DNA of 64,000 nt from an uncultured Candidatus Actinomarina sp. GTDB lineage: Bacteria > Actinomycetota > Acidimicrobiia > Actinomarinales > Actinomarinaceae. Below, one piece after another: positions 1 to 8,854 of this stretch. The DNA lies in contig CACKZW010000005.1 in assembly GCA_902604835.1 (NCBI GenBank), positions 1 through 64,000 of the forward strand, in the 5' to 3' direction. The notes below the pieces were generated by a model. It saw only the letters and a list, made by a program, of their open reading frames with translations. It made no database searches and had not been told where the DNA came from. The first letter of the stretch is position 1, and each line of letters starts with the position of its first letter. A program made the position numbers and the translations under genes.

Positions 1-33
1 GGATAATAGAAATTAAATTAGTTGGGTCGACCT

Positions 34-732
34 TCACAGAAAAAAATCCTCATCTTCTTTTCTAATTAATTCTTTAACCCCTAAATCTGAATATTTATAA
101 TTAACTCCTCTAATAATGGCCACCGGTATGTTATCTGATTTTTTCATAACTAATTCTGCAGCTCCAGCTAGTTCATCAATAATTGCTATTTCAGTCGCAA
201 ATAATTCATTGTCGAAAGCATCCTTTTTACCTATATAGCTTTCTAAAGGTTCAATACCTGATGACCCTATAGCGACATTAGTTTGACCTTTTCTCCATGC
301 TCTACCAAAGGTATCAGATATGATTATGCTAATTTTCTTACTTGTTACATATTCAATTTTTTTTCTTATATCTCTACACGTCTTATCTGGATCTTCAGGT
401 AATAGTAAAACTGATCCTTTTTCAATATTTGACTTATCAATGCCCGCATTTGCACAAATAAAACCATGTTTTGTTCTTGCAATTACCGTATCACCTCTTT
501 TTCTTAAAATTTCTAAGGATTCTTGCTGAATTAATTTTTCGATATTTTCATGATCATTATTAATCAACCTATCCTCTACTTTTGAAACTATTTTTTGAGT
601 TATTACGATTACATCTTTATCTTCAAGAACAAAATTATTACTACTGAAACTTTTAATTATCTCATCTGCTAAATCATGCTTTGATGCAAATTCAGGTAGA
701 TTTTTTATTGGAATGATAGATATATTATTCAT
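34..732 (-). CDS. cofE: Coenzyme F420-0:L-glutamate ligase (CofE/FbiB N-terminal type)
   Basis: Adds glutamate to F420-0 in coenzyme F420 biosynthesis; a GTP-dependent cytoplasmic enzyme. The 232-residue product shows the CofE pattern: an early IIPIKNLPEF segment, then DVIVITQKIVSK, the segment RDIRKKIE followed by IIISDTFGRAWRKGQ, and NVAIGSSGIEP. I prefer the ATG at 732; in-frame TTG codons lie at 741 and 738. This start overlaps the end of cofD by 8 nt, so the two are translationally coupled. Only the CofE domain is present: the nitroreductase-like C-terminal domain found in mycobacterial FbiB is missing. The PPOX-family protein at 20124 is a possible consumer of F420. Confidence 0.9.
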   Translation of the reverse strand: MNNISIIPIKNLPEFASKHDLADEIIKSFSSNNFVLEDKDVIVITQKIVSKVEDRLINNDHENIEKLIQQESLEILRKRGDTVIARTKHGFICANAGIDKSNIEKGSVLLLPEDPDKTCRDIRKKIEYVTSKKISIIISDTFGRAWRKGQTNVAIGSSGIEPLESYIGKKDAFDNELFATEIAIIDELAGAAELVMKKSDNIPVAIIRGVNYKYSDLGVKELIRKEDEDFFL

Positions 733-1621
733 GATCAACAATATACCTTGCTAAATTAGTTGAATCCTCTATGGACTTAAATAATATATTTTTTTCAATG
801 GTATTTTCAGCTTTGTCTGTGTCACCTGATTGGACTATGTAGTAATTACCAATATTGTTATAAAATTCTTTAATTCCAGTTAAATCACTCTTATAGCCAA
901 GATCTTCAAAATTTTTCTTTGAAGGGCCTTTAATAGCTTTATTTTCAATAAATGGACTCACAACATATGTTGACTTACTATTCATTAATTTTTCTTTCAA
1001 ATTTTGAATTGCAAGAATTGGGCCGATAGACAATATAGGATTTGAAGGACCTATAACTATCTTATCAGCTTCATCTAATGCATTTGATACTTCCTTTGTG
1101 ATGTCTGCTTTTTCAGATTCTGAATATGTAACATCACTAATTTTCGGTTCAGATTTTAATTCAACAAAATATTCTTGGAAGTCTAATAATTTACCATTTG
1201 AGGTTTTAATTTTCGTACTTACTAAATTATCAGACATTGGCAAAATTTTACAATTTAAATCAAACTTATCTGTAATGATGTTTGTTATCTGAGTTAAAGA
1301 CTTTCCCTGTGAAAACAGTTGATTTCTAAATAGATTTAAAGCAAGATCTTTATCACCGAGATTAAATTCTTGTGGAATATATTTTTTATATTCTTCGTTA
1401 ACTAAAAAAGTGTCATTTTTTTGTCCCCATCCAAACTGACCCTCAATTCCAGCTAATGCGTAAATTACGGAATCAATATCGGGTGATAGTCGTACTCCAT
1501 GTATGGTTTCGTCGTCACCTGTATTTACGATGATTGTTAAGTCAATATCATTTAAATTGTAAAAACCTTTAGCAAGCTTTGCTCCACCAATTCCACCAGA
1601 TAAATAAACAATTTTTTTCAT
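725..1621 (-). CDS. cofD: 2-phospho-L-lactate transferase (CofD/FbiA)
   Basis: Transfers the phospholactyl or phosphoenolpyruvyl group onto the deazaflavin FO to give (dehydro-)F420-0. The 298-residue length is normal for the family. The N-terminus carries the nucleotide-binding GGIGGAKLAKGF segment at about residues 9-20. Other family features are NTGDDETIHGVRLSPDID near residue 35 and GPSNPILSIGPIL near residue 192. It is the first gene of a two-gene minus-strand operon with cofE (8 nt overlap). Its start is only 40 bp from the divergent gene at 1662, so both promoters must share that gap or lie within coding sequence. No FO synthase gene lies in this window. Confidence 0.93.
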   Translation of the reverse strand: MKKIVYLSGGIGGAKLAKGFYNLNDIDLTIIVNTGDDETIHGVRLSPDIDSVIYALAGIEGQFGWGQKNDTFLVNEEYKKYIPQEFNLGDKDLALNLFRNQLFSQGKSLTQITNIITDKFDLNCKILPMSDNLVSTKIKTSNGKLLDFQEYFVELKSEPKISDVTYSESEKADITKEVSNALDEADKIVIGPSNPILSIGPILAIQNLKEKLMNSKSTYVVSPFIENKAIKGPSKKNFEDLGYKSDLTGIKEFYNNIGNYYIVQSGDTDKAENTIEKNILFKSIEDSTNLARYIVDHE

Positions 1622-1661
1622 ACTCAGTTACTCTTACCAATATTCCATTAACATTTTAATA

Positions 1662-1916
1662 ATGGTAGATAGAGAAATTCTAGAAGCAATCTCTGAATTA
1701 GGTGAATCAGATCTGAAAAGATTGAGAATTTTAATTGATAATAAACTTGGCAGCGAAATTAATGAACAAAAAATATCTTATAGACAAAAGTCCATAAAAT
1801 GTGGGCGAGAGTCTTGTAACAGTTGCCCTCATGGTCCATATTGGTATGCTGAATGGTCAGAGAATGGAAAAAGAAATACAAAATATCTTGGAAAAATTTT
1901 AAATGAAATCAATTAG
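1662..1916 (+). CDS. Small Cys-rich protein, DUF6788-like
   Basis: This 84-residue protein has a helical N-terminal half and a C-terminal motif, CGRESCNSCPHGPYWYAEW, followed by GKRNTKYLGK. That arrangement resembles DUF6788, a small family of unknown function often found near DNA-binding or mobile genes. The clustered Cys residues (about 48-56) could bind a metal; that is inference. The gene overlaps the following membrane protein by 14 nt and probably shares its transcript, though a functional link to cell-envelope assembly is not evident. The start is ATG with no strong ribosome-binding site, consistent with leaderless transcription from the 40 bp divergent gap. Confidence 0.6.
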   Translation: MVDREILEAISELGESDLKRLRILIDNKLGSEINEQKISYRQKSIKCGRESCNSCPHGPYWYAEWSENGKRNTKYLGKILNEIN

Positions 1917-4101
1917 TAAAAACATAAATTCAGATATTTCGCAAAAATTATTTTATTTAGTTGTTCTAATTTTGTTTCTAAGAGTTGATTTGGTCATTAT
2001 TGACAATACACCCACGGGTGGTGACATGGGAGCACATATAGTTGCAATTCATACTTTTATAAATGATATTATGCCAAACTTTCAAATTAACGGATGGTCA
2101 AATGATTGGTTTGCTGGATATCCACTATATTATTTTTATTTTCCATTACCTGCAATTATTACATTTTGCTTTGATCTTATTTTTCCATTTGGAGTTGCCT
2201 TCAAATTAATGGTTATTATTTCAACAATCTTAATGGTTTATTCATTTGAGAAATTGTTAAGAAAAGAGTCAAACAAATTTTCTTCTTTTGGGGCCACTGC
2301 AGGCTTCTTTTATGTTTTTACAGAATCATTTACGATTTACGGTGGAAACTTAGCATCATCATTAGCAGGACAATTCTCTTTTGCATACTCACTAGCATTT
2401 GCAAATTTATCGATCTTTTATTTAACAAAATCAAATAATAAATTCAGATTTCCAATTAGTTCAATCTTTCTTTCTTTATGTCTTTTATCACATTTAATCC
2501 CTTTTATTATTTATATTCCAATTTATGGATTTTATTGGCTAACAAAAAAAGAGAATATAAATCAAAAAATACTTTCTATCACCATATTTATGGCCCTTGT
2601 TTTAAGGTGGTCTATTTCTTTGTTCATAAATTTGGAATTTACAACAAATATGAGATATACACCATTTACACGATTAGAAGATTTGATAAAAGAAGATATT
2701 CTGCCGATTATTTTCATTTTGCTTGCATTAATTGTTGCAAAGTTCAAAGATTTAATTAAGTATAAATCATTAAACTTGTTTGAACTTTATATTGTTATCT
2801 CATCAGTCCTTCTTTATTTTTTTGTTCCAGAAGGTGCTCTCTGGAATGGAAGATTAGTCTCATTTTTCAATCTTGGAGCTGTTTTGATATTGTTTAAAGC
2901 AATTGAACTTTTTGTTGAAGATTTAAACTTTTATCAGCAAGGAATAAATGTATTAGCAACTATCTCTTTTATCGGAACAATCTATTGTTTGTATATTTTT
3001 TATGACAGATGGTCGAGTAATCAATCTTACTTAAACTTATATATCCCAATTATTTTTTTAGTAAGTATTTTTGCAGTCTTAAATTTAAGAAATATTTCAA
3101 TTCAAGTGAACTTGCTAATTGTTTCTATTATTTTTTCGACAATATCTTTCCTGCCACATTGGCTTAACTGGAATTTCACTGGTTATGAGGGTAAAAATGA
3201 TTGGACTCAAATAGAAAATCTATACTCAAAATTAGATAATTTAGAATCTGGAAGAATTATGTGGGAACCAAATTCTGATATGAATAAATACGGAACTCCA
3301 ATGACGTTAATGACCATTCCATATTTTACTAAACACACAAGCATGGAAGGATTATATTTTGACTCTAGTATTACAACTCCATTCCATTTTATTTCAGTAT
3401 CCGGTTTAGCAAAAAGACCTTCTAATCCTGTAGGTGGATTATCTTATATCAACAATCAATTTGACCGAGGCGTTGAATACCTTAATGATCTTGGAGTAGA
3501 TTATTTTATTTCCTATACAGAAGAAATAGAGACTAAAGCAATGAATTCTGACAAGCTTATTTTTCTTTTCTCATCAGAACCATTTTCAGTTTTTAAAGTA
3601 AACTCTTCCAAAGTTGAATTAATTTATCAAGATATAGAAATCTTTTCAAAAGTAGACATACAGGATGGAATTTTAAGTTCAATTTTTCGAGATACAAACA
3701 TTAATAACTTTTTTGAAAAAGCATATGAAAGTTTTGATGAACTGGATAAAAAAAGGATTATAGAGGTAAGTAATGAAATAGTCATAGAATCATCAAAGAG
3801 GAATGACTTACAAGTTACCGATTTAAATATCACAAATGATAAAATTTCATTTTTTACAAATAGTCCTGGAGAATTACATTTAATTAAAGTTTCCTATTTC
3901 CCAAATTGGACGATTAACGACGGAAAAGGTCCTTTCAGAACATCACCTTCATTTATGTCAGTTATTCCTAATAGCGAATATGTAGAAATTAACTTCGAAA
4001 AAACTCCTTTTGAAAAAAATTTCTTCTATTTTTCATTATTTTCATTACTCTTATCATTAATAATTTTTATTAGATCAAAAAAAAATGATAAAAAAACTTA
4101 A
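1903..4101 (+). CDS. Polytopic membrane protein, PTPS-related / GT-C glycosyltransferase-like
   Basis: This 732-residue protein has roughly a dozen hydrophobic segments and a soluble region after about residue 430. The N-terminal loop TGGDMGAHIVAIHTF, followed by NDWFAGYPLYYFYFPLP, matches the membrane family annotated as 6-pyruvoyl-tetrahydropterin synthase-related. That family resembles GT-C glycosyltransferases using polyprenyl-phosphate sugars, with the acidic GGD in the first external loop. The C-terminus ends in a membrane segment and a basic tail. It overlaps the downstream gtrA by 17 nt, and a GT2 enzyme lies opposite, so a role in surface glycan or lipid-linked sugar transfer is likely but unproven. 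The substrate is unknown. Confidence 0.75.
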   Translation: MKSISKNINSDISQKLFYLVVLILFLRVDLVIIDNTPTGGDMGAHIVAIHTFINDIMPNFQINGWSNDWFAGYPLYYFYFPLPAIITFCFDLIFPFGVAFKLMVIISTILMVYSFEKLLRKESNKFSSFGATAGFFYVFTESFTIYGGNLASSLAGQFSFAYSLAFANLSIFYLTKSNNKFRFPISSIFLSLCLLSHLIPFIIYIPIYGFYWLTKKENINQKILSITIFMALVLRWSISLFINLEFTTNMRYTPFTRLEDLIKEDILPIIFILLALIVAKFKDLIKYKSLNLFELYIVISSVLLYFFVPEGALWNGRLVSFFNLGAVLILFKAIELFVEDLNFYQQGINVLATISFIGTIYCLYIFYDRWSSNQSYLNLYIPIIFLVSIFAVLNLRNISIQVNLLIVSIIFSTISFLPHWLNWNFTGYEGKNDWTQIENLYSKLDNLESGRIMWEPNSDMNKYGTPMTLMTIPYFTKHTSMEGLYFDSSITTPFHFISVSGLAKRPSNPVGGLSYINNQFDRGVEYLNDLGVDYFISYTEEIETKAMNSDKLIFLFSSEPFSVFKVNSSKVELIYQDIEIFSKVDIQDGILSSIFRDTNINNFFEKAYESFDELDKKRIIEVSNEIVIESSKRNDLQVTDLNITNDKISFFTNSPGELHLIKVSYFPNWTINDGKGPFRTSPSFMSVIPNSEYVEINFEKTPFEKNFFYFSLFSLLLSLIIFIRSKKNDKKT

Positions 4102-4555
4102 AAACTTAAAATTAGTTTCAGGAGATTCAACTTATTCACAATTATTTAGAACCTACGTTGTCGGTGTATTTAATTTAGTTTTTGGATTAGGAATAACTTA
4201 TTTGTTTCAATTTTATATTTTTTTTACAATTCAAGTACCTTTGAGAACTTATCTAACAAACATTTTTGCATTTTCAATTGGTGTCATAATTTCATACTTC
4301 TTATCTAGAAAAATTATTTTTAAACTTTCTATTTATGATGGTGGATTCAATGAATTTATAAAATTTTTAATTACAAATTTAATTAATTTAGTTGTCCCAT
4401 TATTTATTTGGTTCTTAATTGATTTAATAAAGCCATCAATACAAAACAATGAAATTCAATTTTTGATTGCAACAATATTAATTCATGGATTTATTCTTCC
4501 AATAAAATATATGTTCTATAAATTATTTGTATTTAAAGACTCTTTAAATAATTGA
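4085..4555 (+). CDS. GtrA family membrane protein
   Basis: This 156-residue protein has four predicted transmembrane helices and the GtrA-type pattern: an FRTYVVGVFNLVFGLG start to helix 1, a conserved SYFLSRKIIFK segment near residue 75, and a short basic end. GtrA proteins are proposed to move lipid-linked sugars across the membrane and usually accompany GT2 enzymes. Here the GT2 gene lies convergent, and the two coding regions overlap by 40 bp at their 3' ends. The start overlaps the upstream glycosyltransferase-like gene by 17 nt. Whether it flips a decaprenyl-phosphate sugar or has another role cannot be told from sequence. Confidence 0.82.
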   Translation: MIKKLKNLKLVSGDSTYSQLFRTYVVGVFNLVFGLGITYLFQFYIFFTIQVPLRTYLTNIFAFSIGVIISYFLSRKIIFKLSIYDGGFNEFIKFLITNLINLVVPLFIWFLIDLIKPSIQNNEIQFLIATILIHGFILPIKYMFYKLFVFKDSLNN

Positions 4556-5256
4556 TATCTTAATTTAAATAAACTTTTAAGAGTTCTTGGGATTCTTTTG
4601 AAAATAACAGAAACACTTGGTCTTATCTCATTAACTTTCGTAGGAACTTCCTGAATCTTGAATCCTGACTTTTCTATCCTAATTAACAGTTCAGTATCAA
4701 AAATATCTTGTGAAGATATGACATTATTAATTTCTTTTTGAATATTCTTTCTTCTAATTGCTTTCATACCATGAGTGTCGCTCAGCGAGGTTTGGAATAA
4801 CATTTTCAATATTAATACAAAGGTTGATGTGGCAAGCTTTCTAACAATTGTCCTTTTATCTTCTGATTCATTCATTCTTTTTGAAGCTACTAATGCTACA
4901 AATTCCTGGTTTAAATTTAGTGATTGTTCAAGAAATTTCTGTGAAAAATAATCTATATCAAATGAAATAATAAGTTCGTTTTTTGCATTTTCAAACCCAT
5001 TTTTTAAAGCAAGACCATAGTTAGCTATTTCATTTCTAATCATGAAACAATTATCTTTATTATTTATGAAAGCCTTAATTAAATTTACTGTATTATCAGA
5101 TGAGCCATTTTCCGAAAATATAATTTCAAATGGTTTATTCATCTCTGTACAAATTTTGTATATTTTATTTGCAGAATCTAAGAAAATTTCCTCTTCATTA
5201 AAAACTGGTATTACGACTGAAAAATTATTTATTATGTTGTTCATTTTCATAAACAT
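4516..5256 (-). CDS. Glycosyltransferase family 2 (dolichyl-phosphate mannose synthase-like)
   Basis: This 246-residue cytoplasmic GT-A enzyme has an N-terminal FSVVIPVFNEE nucleotide-sugar-binding start, FENGSSDNT-type spacing (SENGSSDNTVNLI near residue 50) and a DIDYF acidic motif near residue 100 in place of the usual DxD. It lacks C-terminal membrane helices, as expected when GtrA is separate. Probable job: making a polyprenyl-phosphate sugar for the membrane transferase encoded opposite. The ATG at 5256 is used here; further ATGs at 5250 and 5244 are equally plausible. Its 3' end overlaps gtrA by 40 bp, and its 5' end is 15 bp from the divergent manB-like start. Confidence 0.8.
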   Translation of the reverse strand: MFMKMNNIINNFSVVIPVFNEEEIFLDSANKIYKICTEMNKPFEIIFSENGSSDNTVNLIKAFINNKDNCFMIRNEIANYGLALKNGFENAKNELIISFDIDYFSQKFLEQSLNLNQEFVALVASKRMNESEDKRTIVRKLATSTFVLILKMLFQTSLSDTHGMKAIRRKNIQKEINNVISSQDIFDTELLIRIEKSGFKIQEVPTKVNEIRPSVSVIFKRIPRTLKSLFKLRYQLFKESLNTNNL

Positions 5257-5271
5257 TACAATACATATTGA

Positions 5272-6612
5272 GTGGATGAAAATAAACTAGATTTAATTTT
5301 TAAGGCTTACGATGTAAGGGGAGTATTTAATGAATCAATTACTCTTGAAATAGCTTTTAAAATAGGTGCAGCTTTTGCTTCATATGTAGATTCAGATGAA
5401 ATAATTGTAGGCCACGATGGTCGTTTATCAAATGAAGAGATGTTTACTGCGGTAAGTTCAGGTATTCAATTTATGAATAAAAGTGTTTTATATATTGGGA
5501 CGGTTCCTACGGATGTGGTTTACACATTATCAGGGATAAAAAATTTGCCTGGCTTAATTATTACTGCATCTCATAATCCAAAAGAGTATACAGGATTTAA
5601 GTTTTGTAATAATGGAGCAATCGCAATTGGCCAAGAAACAGGACTTAGAGAAATAAAAAAAATTGCAGAGAATTTTAAAGAAGAATTTCAGATTTTAGAT
5701 TTACCTCCAAAAAAAAATATGATTGATTTATATTTAGACCATTTTAAAAAAATAGTAGACACATCAGAAATTAGTAAAACAGTTAAGTTTTGTATAGATG
5801 GAGGTAATGGTGTACTTGGTTCAATTATTGAAGATCTTTCAAAAACTTATAATTTAAATTATGAGGGTATATTTATGGATGTAGATGGAAATTTCCCTAA
5901 TCATCCAGCAGATCCATCAGATGAAAATAATCTTTCAGATCTTAAAGCTAAAGTTTTATCAAACAATCTTGATTTTGGAGTTGCATTTGATGGTGACGCC
6001 GATAGGTCAGTTTTTATTGACGATAAAGGAAATTTAATTAGTGGAAGCTTAATGACATGTTTAATTTCTGATTGGTTGCTCGAAAAACAATCAGAAATAA
6101 AGGTGGTACATAACGTTAATGTTCAGCCTTCTATAGTTGAATATTTAAAAAGTAAAGGTGTTCAGACCATAAGATCTAAAGTTGGACACTCTTATATCAA
6201 AAAAATTATGAGAGATAATGATGCAGATTTTGGAGGAGAACATAGTGCTCACTTTTACTTAAGAGAAAATTTTTATGCAGATTCTGGCATATTGACATTA
6301 TTAATATTTTTGAAGATCCTATCTGAAAAGAAAATTAAAAGTGGACAACTTATAGAAAAGTATGACTTTATGCAATCTTCTGGTGAGATAAATTACACGG
6401 TTCAAGATGTTGCAATAAGCCTTGATAAAATTGAAAATTCATTTGAAGGTAATTTTGATAAATTAGATGGCATATCATATTTTTCCGATAATTTTTGGTT
6501 CAATGTCAGAGGATCGAATACTGAACCATTGCTTAGATTGAATGCTGAAGCAGTAAATCAAAAAACTTTAGACAACCTTATATCTAAAATTTCAAATATA
6601 ATAAGTTTATAA
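5272..6612 (+). CDS. manB: Phosphomannomutase/phosphoglucomutase
   Basis: Interconverts hexose 6- and 1-phosphates for GDP-mannose or related sugar-nucleotide synthesis. The 446 residues cover all four domains of the alpha-D-phosphohexomutase family. The catalytic serine is in ITASHNP (Ser100), the metal-binding loop is DGDADR (240-245), the sugar-binding region is GGEHSAHFY, and the C-terminal phosphate loop is RGSNTEP. The start is GTG. It abuts the isomerase at 6613 with no gap, forming a sugar-phosphate operon, and is divergent from a GT2 gene by 15 bp. Mannose versus glucose preference cannot be read from sequence; the neighbouring isomerase argues for mannose metabolism. Confidence 0.9.
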   Translation: MDENKLDLIFKAYDVRGVFNESITLEIAFKIGAAFASYVDSDEIIVGHDGRLSNEEMFTAVSSGIQFMNKSVLYIGTVPTDVVYTLSGIKNLPGLIITASHNPKEYTGFKFCNNGAIAIGQETGLREIKKIAENFKEEFQILDLPPKKNMIDLYLDHFKKIVDTSEISKTVKFCIDGGNGVLGSIIEDLSKTYNLNYEGIFMDVDGNFPNHPADPSDENNLSDLKAKVLSNNLDFGVAFDGDADRSVFIDDKGNLISGSLMTCLISDWLLEKQSEIKVVHNVNVQPSIVEYLKSKGVQTIRSKVGHSYIKKIMRDNDADFGGEHSAHFYLRENFYADSGILTLLIFLKILSEKKIKSGQLIEKYDFMQSSGEINYTVQDVAISLDKIENSFEGNFDKLDGISYFSDNFWFNVRGSNTEPLLRLNAEAVNQKTLDNLISKISNIISL

Positions 6613-7608
6613 ATGTTAAATGTTGCTTTCGATCTTAAAAATCAAATAATATCCAAGCTTGAATTTTCAAGTGATTTAGAAAACTTCTCACACAACAATC
6701 TTTTAATCATGGGCATGGGTGGCTCTGGTGTCGCAGGCGATGTTATGAAAGTTTTATCTGAAGAAATATCTGATAAAAATATTATTGTACGCAAAGATTA
6801 TTCAATACCAAAACAAATTATCAATTTACGACCTTTTTGCCTTTTTATTTCTTATTCAGGCAATACTGAAGAAACTTTGTCAGGAATATCTGATGCTATA
6901 GAAAATAACTTGGATTGGATGGTTATTTCTAGTGGAGGAAAGTTAATAGATATTGCAAAAAAACAAGATAAAGCTTTTATAAAAATTCCAAGTGGATTAC
7001 AGCCAAGAGCGGCTTTTGGATATCTTACATTAGCTGTCTCAAAAATATTAGATTCATTAGATGGGTCAAATTTTGTTTCTCAATTGATTGAAGTGAGTCA
7101 CTATTTAGATGCATTAACTGAGATGAATGATGAATCACAAATAAATAAACTTTCTATACAAATCAGTGAATCAATTAATAATAAAACTGTTGTTCTTTAT
7201 GCTGGTACGGATATGTCCAAAGTTGTTTCTTCTCGTTGGAAAACTCAGATTAATGAAAATTCAAAATCTAAGGCTTTTGTTGGTAATTTGCCAGAAGTTC
7301 ATCATAATGAAATTCTTGCTTGGGATGCAGATGAAGATGGAAGTAAAAATAACTTTATAGTAATTTTGTTGAGAGATAAAAATGAACATACTCAAATTCA
7401 AAAAAGATTTGAATTAACAAAAGATTTAATAGGCGAAAAAGTAAGAGTTCTTGAAGTTAATTTAGATAATCAAGAAAATACACTAAAAACCCTATTGGAG
7501 TTAGTATTACTAGGTGATTTAGTTAGCTTAAATCTAGCAAAAAAGCTTTCTATTGATCCAGAAAACATTGAAACTATTGAAAAATTAAAAAATTTATTAG
7601 GAGGATAA
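6613..7608 (+). CDS. Bifunctional phosphoglucose/phosphomannose isomerase
   Basis: This 331-residue SIS-domain protein interconverts fructose 6-phosphate with glucose 6-phosphate and mannose 6-phosphate. Visible features are the first SIS loop MGMGGSGVAGDV near residue 32, the SYSGNTEETL phosphate-binding segment near residue 78, the PRAAFGYLT segment near residue 131, and the EVHHNEILAW segment near residue 207. The start codon directly follows the manB stop, and the gene overlaps ahcY by one nucleotide. With manB it supplies mannose 1-phosphate precursors for the glycosyltransferase genes upstream. In actinobacteria this family often sits beside manB and ahcY, as here. Confidence 0.87.
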   Translation: MLNVAFDLKNQIISKLEFSSDLENFSHNNLLIMGMGGSGVAGDVMKVLSEEISDKNIIVRKDYSIPKQIINLRPFCLFISYSGNTEETLSGISDAIENNLDWMVISSGGKLIDIAKKQDKAFIKIPSGLQPRAAFGYLTLAVSKILDSLDGSNFVSQLIEVSHYLDALTEMNDESQINKLSIQISESINNKTVVLYAGTDMSKVVSSRWKTQINENSKSKAFVGNLPEVHHNEILAWDADEDGSKNNFIVILLRDKNEHTQIQKRFELTKDLIGEKVRVLEVNLDNQENTLKTLLELVLLGDLVSLNLAKKLSIDPENIETIEKLKNLLGG

Positions 7609-8852
7609 TGTCAACAATTAAAGATATTAAACTTGCAAACATTGGCCAACAAGAAGTTGACTGGGCTGCAAGGCAGATGAAAGTTCTTGATGAAATAAAA
7701 TCAGATTTTATGAAAAATAAACCATTGAATGGTTTAAATATAGGGGCTTGTATGCACGTAACAAAGGAAACTGCTAATTTAATGCTTACTTTAAAAGCTG
7801 CAGGAGCAAATGTTTCATTATGTGCTTCAAACCCATTATCTACAAAAGACTCAGTTGCGGCATATCTCTCTGAAAATGATGTTGAAGTACATGCTGTGCA
7901 TGGAGTATCTAATGATGATTTTTTCAAACATCTTAATTCTGTTTTGGATACGAAACCTGACATAACAATGGATGACGGAGCAGATTTAGTTTCATTATTA
8001 CACACAGAAAGATCTGATATACCAGTAATGGGCTCAATGGAAGAAACAACAACAGGAGTGATAAGACTGAAATCAATGGAAAAAAATAACAAACTTAGAT
8101 TTCCAGTTGTTGCAGTTAATGATTCTGACACAAAGCATTTATTTGATAACAGATTTGGAACTGGTCAAAGTGCAATGGATGGTGTAGTAAGAGCTACCGA
8201 TTTATTGATTGCAGGCTTGGATGTCGTTGTTATAGGTTTTGGTGATTGTGGAAAAGGAGTTGCGGAAAGAGCTTACGGAATGGGTGCAAAAGTTACGATT
8301 GTGGAACCAAATTCAGTTCGTGCCTTAGAAGCTCTCATGCATGGATACGAAGTTAAAACAAGTATAAATGCAGCAAAGATTGCGGATGTAATTGTATCTG
8401 TAACGGGTAATATGCATGCTCTTGATAAACAACACTTCGATGTAATGAAAGATGGAGTTGCATTAGCTAATGCAGGACATTTTGATGTCGAAATTAATTT
8501 AAATGCTCTTAAAGAAAATAGTTCACAAGTTGATAGGGTAAGAGAACACGTAGAAAGCTACAAATATAACGGGAAAGAGATATTGGTCTTAGCAGAAGGA
8601 AGGCTTGTCAATTTAGCAGCTGCAACTGGTCATCCAGCATCTGTAATGGATATGTCATTTGCAAATCAAGCACTGGCTGCAGAATGGATTAAAGACAATT
8701 ACAAGGAACTAGAGCCAAAAGTTTACACACTTCCGAGTGAAGTAGATTTAAAAATTGCTGCGACAAAACTGGAACTCATGGGTGGAGAGCTTGAAATACT
8801 GACCAAAGAGCAAATTGATTATCTCGATTCCTGGGAGCATGGCACTAGCTAA
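7608..8852 (+). CDS. ahcY: Adenosylhomocysteinase (SAH hydrolase)
   Basis: Hydrolyses S-adenosylhomocysteine to adenosine and homocysteine, relieving product inhibition of methyltransferases. The 414-residue length is the short prokaryotic form. The NAD-binding Rossmann loop is GFGDCGKGVAERA near residue 206, preceded by DNRFGTGQSAMDG. The catalytic and substrate-binding part contains VNDSDTKH. The C-terminal GHPASVMD segment and a shortened tail fit archaeal/thermophile-type SAHH. A strong Shine-Dalgarno AGGAGG (7599-7604) precedes the ATG. The gene follows the sugar isomerase with a one-base overlap and is followed after 2 bp by secA. Confidence 0.95.
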   Translation: MSTIKDIKLANIGQQEVDWAARQMKVLDEIKSDFMKNKPLNGLNIGACMHVTKETANLMLTLKAAGANVSLCASNPLSTKDSVAAYLSENDVEVHAVHGVSNDDFFKHLNSVLDTKPDITMDDGADLVSLLHTERSDIPVMGSMEETTTGVIRLKSMEKNNKLRFPVVAVNDSDTKHLFDNRFGTGQSAMDGVVRATDLLIAGLDVVVIGFGDCGKGVAERAYGMGAKVTIVEPNSVRALEALMHGYEVKTSINAAKIADVIVSVTGNMHALDKQHFDVMKDGVALANAGHFDVEINLNALKENSSQVDRVREHVESYKYNGKEILVLAEGRLVNLAAATGHPASVMDMSFANQALAAEWIKDNYKELEPKVYTLPSEVDLKIAATKLELMGGELEILTKEQIDYLDSWEHGTS

Positions 8853-8854
8853 AT

